A DNA stretch of 28,255 nucleotides. It comes from an uncultured Selenomonadaceae bacterium (lineage in GTDB: Bacteria > Bacillota > Negativicutes > Selenomonadales > Selenomonadaceae). The DNA lies in assembly GCA_937902665.1 (NCBI GenBank), contig CALELM010000032.1:1-28255 (forward strand), written 5' to 3'. The notes under the pieces were generated by a model. That model saw nothing but the letters and a program-made list of their open reading frames with translations, was not told where the DNA came from and made no database searches. The translations under genes and the position numbers were made by a program. Each line of letters opens with the position of its first letter. The first letter of the stretch is position 1. Shown here in pieces: positions 24,390-28,255 of the stretch.

Positions 24390-24429
24390 TGCTTCTCCTC
24401 CTCCTGCGCATAAAAGTTTTTAAAAAATG

Positions 24430-24716
24430 CTAGTCAATGAGTTTCAGCATGCCGTCACTCGTCAGTATCAAATTAGATAGCTTGATATCCCGATGAATGA
24501 TGCCTTTTTCGTGCTCTGCTTCATGACGCAGAACTATTTCCCTTTCCTTTCATAGAGCAAGGATACGCATTTCTCCGCGTCCCACTTCAATACGTCAAGA
24601 CTCTCATAGAGATCTCCCAAGCATTCCTTCCATACGTCCATCTTCCTCTTGCCTTTCTCTGTGGGATGTATTAACATTTTATCAGAAACCATGATAAGGA
24701 GAAAGGATGCTTGCAT
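24430..24716 (-). pseudogene. Remnant of a Ser/Thr (Hanks-type) protein kinase
   Basis: On the minus strand one frame (24549-24430) reads EHEKGIIHRDIKLSNLIL followed by TSDGMLKLID and a TAG. That is the kinase catalytic loop (HRDIKxxN) up to the Asp of DFG, where it stops. The frame before it is closed by a TGA. A neighbouring frame (24716-24534) supplies a plausible upstream part, ESLDVLKWDAEKCVSLLYE, joined by a frameshift near 24540. The N-lobe and everything after the DFG Asp are missing, so no active kinase can be made. Confidence 0.6.
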
Positions 24717-24900
24717 GAAAAAGACACGGAGGAGCTTTGGGCGGAGATACGGAAAGATAATGATATGAAGCGTTTTCTATCGAAAATCAAAAAGAGTTTC
24801 GCCAGCCCATCAGCGTGTATTTGAATCAAGTAATGGAAAACATAGCTCCACCGAACGGATATCATAAAGGAATCCTTCCTGAACCCGAACTAAGTTCATA
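24705..24900 (+). pseudogene. Frameshifted N-terminal fragment of an HTH-type regulator linked to kinases
   Basis: After AAGGAG and a TTG at about 24713, the plus strand reads DTEELWAEIRKDNDMKRFLSK. A one-base loss in an A run (near 24785) shifts the frame, which then continues EFRQPISVYLNQVMEN and ends with a stop near 24898. The joined sequence resembles the N-terminus of small XRE-type proteins often paired with Ser/Thr kinases in Firmicutes. The DNA-binding part is missing. Together with the kinase remnant it suggests a decayed two-gene system. The family match is from memory. Confidence 0.45.
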
Positions 24901-25005
24901 AGGGGCTTTACGTATAGGAGACGGATACCCTTTTGGACGCTCTCGGGGAAACGATGCTGATGGGAAATTTGAGGAAAAACCAATAAGATGTAAGGATGGT
25001 GCTAT
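24901..25005. other. Leader of the NERD-helicase gene and gene debris
   Basis: No intact gene is seen between the end of the HTH fragment and 25006. A short frame reading ETDTLLDALGETMLMGNL at about 24918-24985 could be another fragment. The ribosome site AAGGA of the next gene lies at its end. I see no convincing promoter. Confidence 0.4.
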
Positions 25006-26676
25006 ATGGCAAAGTTTTATCCTACCATTGACAAGAATTTTCACAGCAGTGATGGAGAGCAAATGGTCTATCTCGCCTTGCAGAAAGGGCTCTCTGACCA
25101 GTACACGGTGTTCCATTCCTTCGTTTGGCTCGGAAACGAAAAGCAACGGCGCAGCGAAGGCGAAGCAGATTTTGTTATCCTGCATCCATCACTTGGTATC
25201 CTTTCCATCGAAGTCAAAGCTGGAGGAATTGCCTACCGTGAGGGCAACTGGATACAGATCAACCGTTACACAAAAGAAGAAAAGATAATTGACCCCTTGG
25301 GGCAAGCGGCAGAAAGCCAGCACCATATCATCAATCTGCTCCGCAAGCGACTGCCGAGCCAAGCTGTGCGCCCCATTGTCGGCCGCGCAGCTTGGTTCAC
25401 ATCCGTGGTATTGGACAGGAAGCTTCCCCTGCCGCCTTCCGCAACATCTGCCATCTTGCTTGATGAAACCAACTTGGATCATCCGGAAGAAGGGATCAAA
25501 ACGGCATTTGCTTTTTGGAAGAAAAACCTGAATGCCGGAAAGACGGAACTATCTCCCGCTCAGTTTGCTCAAGTAACAGATGCCCTCATGCCCAGTTTCC
25601 GTATAGCTCCGGCAATCAGCAGCATCATCAGGGAAAATAGCGAGCATTATGTCCGCATGACGAACCAGCAAGCGGCTATTTTGGAATTTTTAGGAGAACA
25701 GCCCACTGCTGCCATACACGGGCCGGCAGGTACGGGAAAAACCCTTCTCGCTGTAGAAAAGGCTCGGATTCTATCACGCTTGGGAAAGAAAACGCTGTAC
25801 CTTTGCTTCAATGAATTTCTGTTGGAATCCCTGCGAAAAGCCTATCCCAACGACAAATGCATCACCTTTCACAATGTCCGCACCCTTGGGCAGGAAATTC
25901 TTGGACGAGAGGATATTCCCATTGATAAAATCGTAGCCGCATTTGAAGAATACCTCGACTCGGAATACGATGACAACCTTTGGCCTTATCCCAATATCAT
26001 TATAGATGAGGCGCAAGACCTCTCCGATACGCTCCTTGACCACCTGTCCTATCTCATGGACATTTCCGGCGGTGTTTTCTATACCTTCTATGACCGCAAC
26101 CAAGCCATTATGAAGAAAGCCCCATCGAACTGGATTGATGAACACGCTGACTGCCGACTGGTGCTTTACCGGAACTGCCGCAACACTTCAGAAATTGCGC
26201 AACTTATCAGTGGCTTAGTGCCAGTGAGGGAGGATAGCTATATCAACGATATTCACGGGAACAAACCGAAAAGTTTTGTATACAAGAACGGAAAAGAACT
26301 TCAATCCATTGCCGCCAACTTCGTCAAGGATATGATGAAAAACGGGCTCAAGGTTGAGGATATTGCCATTCTCAGCATACATCGCACAGAGACAAACCCG
26401 CTCCATGAAATTCCCGCCTTGGCGGGAATCCCCCTTTCTGAAAAAAGAGAACCGAACAAAGTGTGGTTTACCTCCATTCGCAAATTTAAGGGATTGGAGG
26501 CTCAGGCTGTTCTCATTGTGGATTTCCGCTTTAGCGAAATGGACAGCGAACTTAGCAGGCGTATTTTCTATGTTGGCTGTTCACGGGCAAATGCGTATTT
26601 GCAAGTGGCACTTTTTAAGGATATCGAAAAAACAAAAGCTGCCGAGTTCTTGAAAAAACTTGGCATCCGACCTTGA
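25006..26676 (+). CDS. NERD nuclease domain fused to UvrD-like helicase
   Basis: The 556-residue protein has an N-terminal NERD (PD-(D/E)XK-like) domain: Glu18 (SSDGEQMVYLAL), Asp55 (EGEADFVIL), Glu69 and Lys71 (LSIEVKAGG). The superfamily 1 helicase part has a Q-like motif (TNQQAAIL), Walker A GPAGTGKT (239-246), Walker B IIIDEAQD (331-338), motif IV-like YRNCRNTSEIA, and the C-terminal TSIRKFKGLEAQAV and VGCSRAN motifs. Walker and nuclease residues look intact. NERD-helicase fusions occur in DNA repair and phage-defence settings; no partner gene is adjacent. AAGGA lies nine bases before the ATG, and a terminator follows the stop. Confidence 0.88.
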   Translation: MAKFYPTIDKNFHSSDGEQMVYLALQKGLSDQYTVFHSFVWLGNEKQRRSEGEADFVILHPSLGILSIEVKAGGIAYREGNWIQINRYTKEEKIIDPLGQAAESQHHIINLLRKRLPSQAVRPIVGRAAWFTSVVLDRKLPLPPSATSAILLDETNLDHPEEGIKTAFAFWKKNLNAGKTELSPAQFAQVTDALMPSFRIAPAISSIIRENSEHYVRMTNQQAAILEFLGEQPTAAIHGPAGTGKTLLAVEKARILSRLGKKTLYLCFNEFLLESLRKAYPNDKCITFHNVRTLGQEILGREDIPIDKIVAAFEEYLDSEYDDNLWPYPNIIIDEAQDLSDTLLDHLSYLMDISGGVFYTFYDRNQAIMKKAPSNWIDEHADCRLVLYRNCRNTSEIAQLISGLVPVREDSYINDIHGNKPKSFVYKNGKELQSIAANFVKDMMKNGLKVEDIAILSIHRTETNPLHEIPALAGIPLSEKREPNKVWFTSIRKFKGLEAQAVLIVDFRFSEMDSELSRRIFYVGCSRANAYLQVALFKDIEKTKAAEFLKKLGIRP

Positions 26677-26753
26677 TATACAGCCATGCAGGTTATCCAC
26701 AGTAACCTTCTCCGTTCACAATCCATCTAGAAATTATCCTCTACCACATAGCC

Positions 26754-26799
26754 AAGAATCCGATACGGCAATCATCTCCACCGCACCGGATTCTTTTTT
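26754..26799 (+). terminator. Intrinsic terminator of the NERD-helicase gene
   Basis: AAGAATCCG and CGGATTCTT form a 9-bp stem, with an inner CGG/CCG, followed by T6. The loop is long (about 20 nt). It lies 78 bases past the stop. Confidence 0.7.
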
Positions 26800-26850
26800 A
26801 TCGCCCATATGAGAAAATTTGACCTCATGCACTTCAAGACTTCACGCCAT

Positions 26851-27273
26851 TCAGCACGATTCCTCATCGCTCTCAAGCTTCGCCAGAGCCTTCATGCCAA
26901 ACAGAGACTGGATTCTCTCTCGTGCCTGTGCCTTGATATCCTCTGTAATGTACATCTGTGCCAAGAGAAGCGCCACACCGATTGCCGCAGCATCGTCAGT
27001 ATAACCAACAACAGGCGCTAAATCAGGAATGAAATCAATGGGCGAAATCAAATATCCCAAAGCGCCATAGATACCAGCCTTGACCTTCATAGGGCAATCC
27101 GGCGATTGGGCAACGTAATACAACTGCAATGCCTTGTAGACGAGCGTGATTCCAATAGATGCCACGTTGCCTTTTATCTTATCCCACAGCCCGTCATCGG
27201 AGTATTCCTTGGCATATTTCCCCATATCAACATCACGAAAATCTTCTTCACTGACCTTTTCCAACGCATTCAT
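26851..27273 (-). CDS. DUF1232 (YkvA family) protein
   Basis: The 140-residue protein has the DUF1232 core GALGYLISPIDFIPDLAPVVGYTDDAAAIG in its second half, preceded by a helical N-terminal region and followed by a charged tail. YkvA-type proteins are small, widely distributed and of unknown role, and probably membrane-associated through the hydrophobic core. GGAGG precedes the ATG by nine bases. It lies 80 bases downstream of the FtsZ-like gene on the same strand with no obvious terminator between, so both may share a transcript. Confidence 0.88.
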   Translation of the reverse strand: MNALEKVSEEDFRDVDMGKYAKEYSDDGLWDKIKGNVASIGITLVYKALQLYYVAQSPDCPMKVKAGIYGALGYLISPIDFIPDLAPVVGYTDDAAAIGVALLLAQMYITEDIKAQARERIQSLFGMKALAKLESDEESC

Positions 27274-27353
27274 ACATCAATACCTCCTATACTTATCTCC
27301 AAATATCATATCGTAATATGACAAAGAACAATTTCGTACCTTTTTATCCCTGC

Positions 27354-28082
27354 TTATCCTCTGACCCAAAGAAGAACTTTAACGGTATCCTTTAGATTCT
27401 TGTCTATTCTTGCTCCCCACATAAGGAACATATCGTCAGACCCCAATTCGTCACACATAGCATTGGTTGACTCCATAAGCTCCATCATACTCAAATGCTC
27501 ATTACCCACAATATTTACTATAATCACAGAATCCGCAGACAGCTTATCCTTTATTTTATTTGCGGCATCCTTGGCAGCAGTTGCACAGCCCTCCTTGCCG
27601 CTTGCCATACTTTGCACAAAACTCAAGCATCCCTGCCCATCAAAAAGCTCTTTTACATCGTCCAGTTCAAGCGATACCATCGCTTCTGAACACACCATGT
27701 CTGCAAAGCCTTGTATGGATTCCAGTATTACATTTTGCATGTCGGCAATGTCTTGGAACTCAGTAGGATTTATTGGGAAAACCGGATAATCCATACTTAA
27801 ATCATCTTCTGTTATAAGCACGGGATAAACGAGGATTTCTGCTTCCCCAAACAATTCCATCAGCCTTTTGGCTTCCGTCAAATTTTCTGCATTCGTTGCA
27901 TCAGCAAGAACCACGACAAAAGCGTAACCATTCAACTGCATGGTATTCGTGATATTGCTTTCAACTTCATGCAACGCCTCAATGGAAGACAAACGGCCAT
28001 TTAGCTTCCTTGCCATATCACCGATAGTGACAAATCCGGCTTCGCATGGTTTGTTTAATGTGTACTCCGAACATTCTCCCAT
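27354..28082 (-). CDS. FtsZ-like protein lacking the tubulin GTPase signature
   Basis: The 242-residue C-terminal part follows FtsZ. SIQGFADMV...VSLELDDVKELFDGQG (122-151) matches the region of GISDLI...INLDFADVKTIM with the same spacing. SGKEGCATAAKDAANKI matches the helix TGENRAAEAAKKAI. SVIIVNIVGNEHLSMMEL (185-202) matches GVLMNITGGTNLSLYEV. MWGARIDKNLKDTVKV matches IFGSVINENLKDEIVV. The N-terminal part is short: YAFVVVLADATNAENLTEAKRLM (53-75) sits where FtsZ has FVTAGMGGGTGTG, so the glycine-rich T4 loop is absent, as is the first GGGGNN loop. I infer a compact tubulin fold without GTPase activity. GGAGG precedes the ATG by eight bases. A DUF1232 gene follows. Confidence 0.7.
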   Translation of the reverse strand: MGECSEYTLNKPCEAGFVTIGDMARKLNGRLSSIEALHEVESNITNTMQLNGYAFVVVLADATNAENLTEAKRLMELFGEAEILVYPVLITEDDLSMDYPVFPINPTEFQDIADMQNVILESIQGFADMVCSEAMVSLELDDVKELFDGQGCLSFVQSMASGKEGCATAAKDAANKIKDKLSADSVIIVNIVGNEHLSMMELMESTNAMCDELGSDDMFLMWGARIDKNLKDTVKVLLWVRG

Positions 28083-28149
28083 AACAAATTCCTCCTTGTC
28101 TTCCTATAAACCTTCACACTCCTTAGTATATGCTATATTAGGACGCTAG

Positions 28150-28170
28150 AGGTTGCCTAGCAGGCAACCT
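28150..28170. repeat. Second copy of the AAGGTTGCC hairpin
   Basis: AGGTTGCCT-AGC-AGGCAACCT forms a 9-bp perfect stem with the same loop as at 1745-1767. It lies upstream of the FtsZ-like gene. On the plus strand it is followed by TTTTG, so it may terminate a transcript entering from the left or simply be a dispersed repeat. Confidence 0.55.
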
Positions 28171-28198
28171 TTTGAGAAAATTTATACAGCAAAAGTTC

Positions 28199-28255
28199 AT
28201 GAAAATGCCATAAGCATTTTCCCTCCAATTCACGTTTCAACGAAGCGAAAGTTTG
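28199..28255. repeat. Composite hairpin repeat, cut by window end
   Basis: GAAAATGC-CATAA-GCATTTTC (28201-28221) is followed after 13 nt by GTTTCAACGAAGCGAAAGTTTG. The same two parts, in the same order and similar spacing, occur at 3825-3882. The element runs off the right edge. Confidence 0.6.

Noticed and set aside
24862..25185. Minus-strand frame of 107 codons across the NERD-helicase start
   Set aside because: It overlaps the intact NERD domain on the other strand, with no ribosome site or recognisable motif.
26693..26701. Perfect DnaA-box sequence TTATCCACA inside GGTTA-N7-TAACC
   Set aside because: A single box is expected by chance at this length. There is no cluster, AT-rich unwinding element or dnaA gene, so no origin is claimed.
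1..28255. CRISPR array
   Set aside because: The repeats seen are dispersed palindromes, not regularly spaced direct repeats, and no cas gene is present.

Overview
The window looks like chromosomal DNA from an anaerobic Firmicute. The best guess is a Negativicute of the Selenomonas type. This rests on the asp23-amaP-DUF2273-nusB cluster, the mltG-trmR-trhP-acyP-aroQ-pepP-efp order, an exo VII/ispA/dxs operon and a reverse rubrerythrin. The exact genus is inference. Nearly all housekeeping genes lie on the minus strand.

Layout. (1) 1-3960 is an accessory stretch. It starts with a cut tRNA-Asp that has a consensus promoter. It then holds two diverged copies of a secreted protein of unknown function, an LRAT-fold protein lacking its catalytic residues, a PD-(D/E)XK nuclease-like protein, and several palindromic elements. 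(2) 4014-17280 is a dense housekeeping block in three minus-strand units: mltG-trmR-trhP-acyP-aroQ-pepP-efp; asp23-amaP-DUF2273-nusB; and xseA-xseB-ispA-dxs-MBL/beta-CASP nuclease. Each unit ends at a recognisable terminator. Together they cover tRNA wobble-uridine modification, proline-stall rescue, envelope stress, transcription antitermination, DNA repair and isoprenoid precursor synthesis. (3) 17331-20129 encodes two adjacent radical SAM proteins. (4) 20159-20871 is a single plus-strand reverse rubrerythrin gene with a long palindrome in its leader and a strong bidirectional terminator. (5) 20907-24010 is a minus-strand unit: a membrane-anchored metallophosphoesterase, a GT41 (SPINDLY/OGT-like) glycosyltransferase and a small coiled-coil protein. 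(6) 24146-25005 holds a short unlisted gene of 58 codons and the debris of a Ser/Thr kinase and an HTH-type partner. (7) 25006-28255 holds a NERD-helicase fusion, a DUF1232 protein and an unusual FtsZ-like protein.

The most interesting gene is 27354-28082. Its C-terminal half follows the FtsZ C-terminal domain closely, but the tubulin/FtsZ GTP-binding signature is absent. This suggests a small non-GTPase tubulin-fold protein that has not, to my knowledge, been described. Also worth attention are the pseudo-LRAT protein, the family of hairpin repeats shared between the accessory region, the rubrerythrin leader and the window end, and the GT41 enzyme with glutamine in place of its usual histidine.
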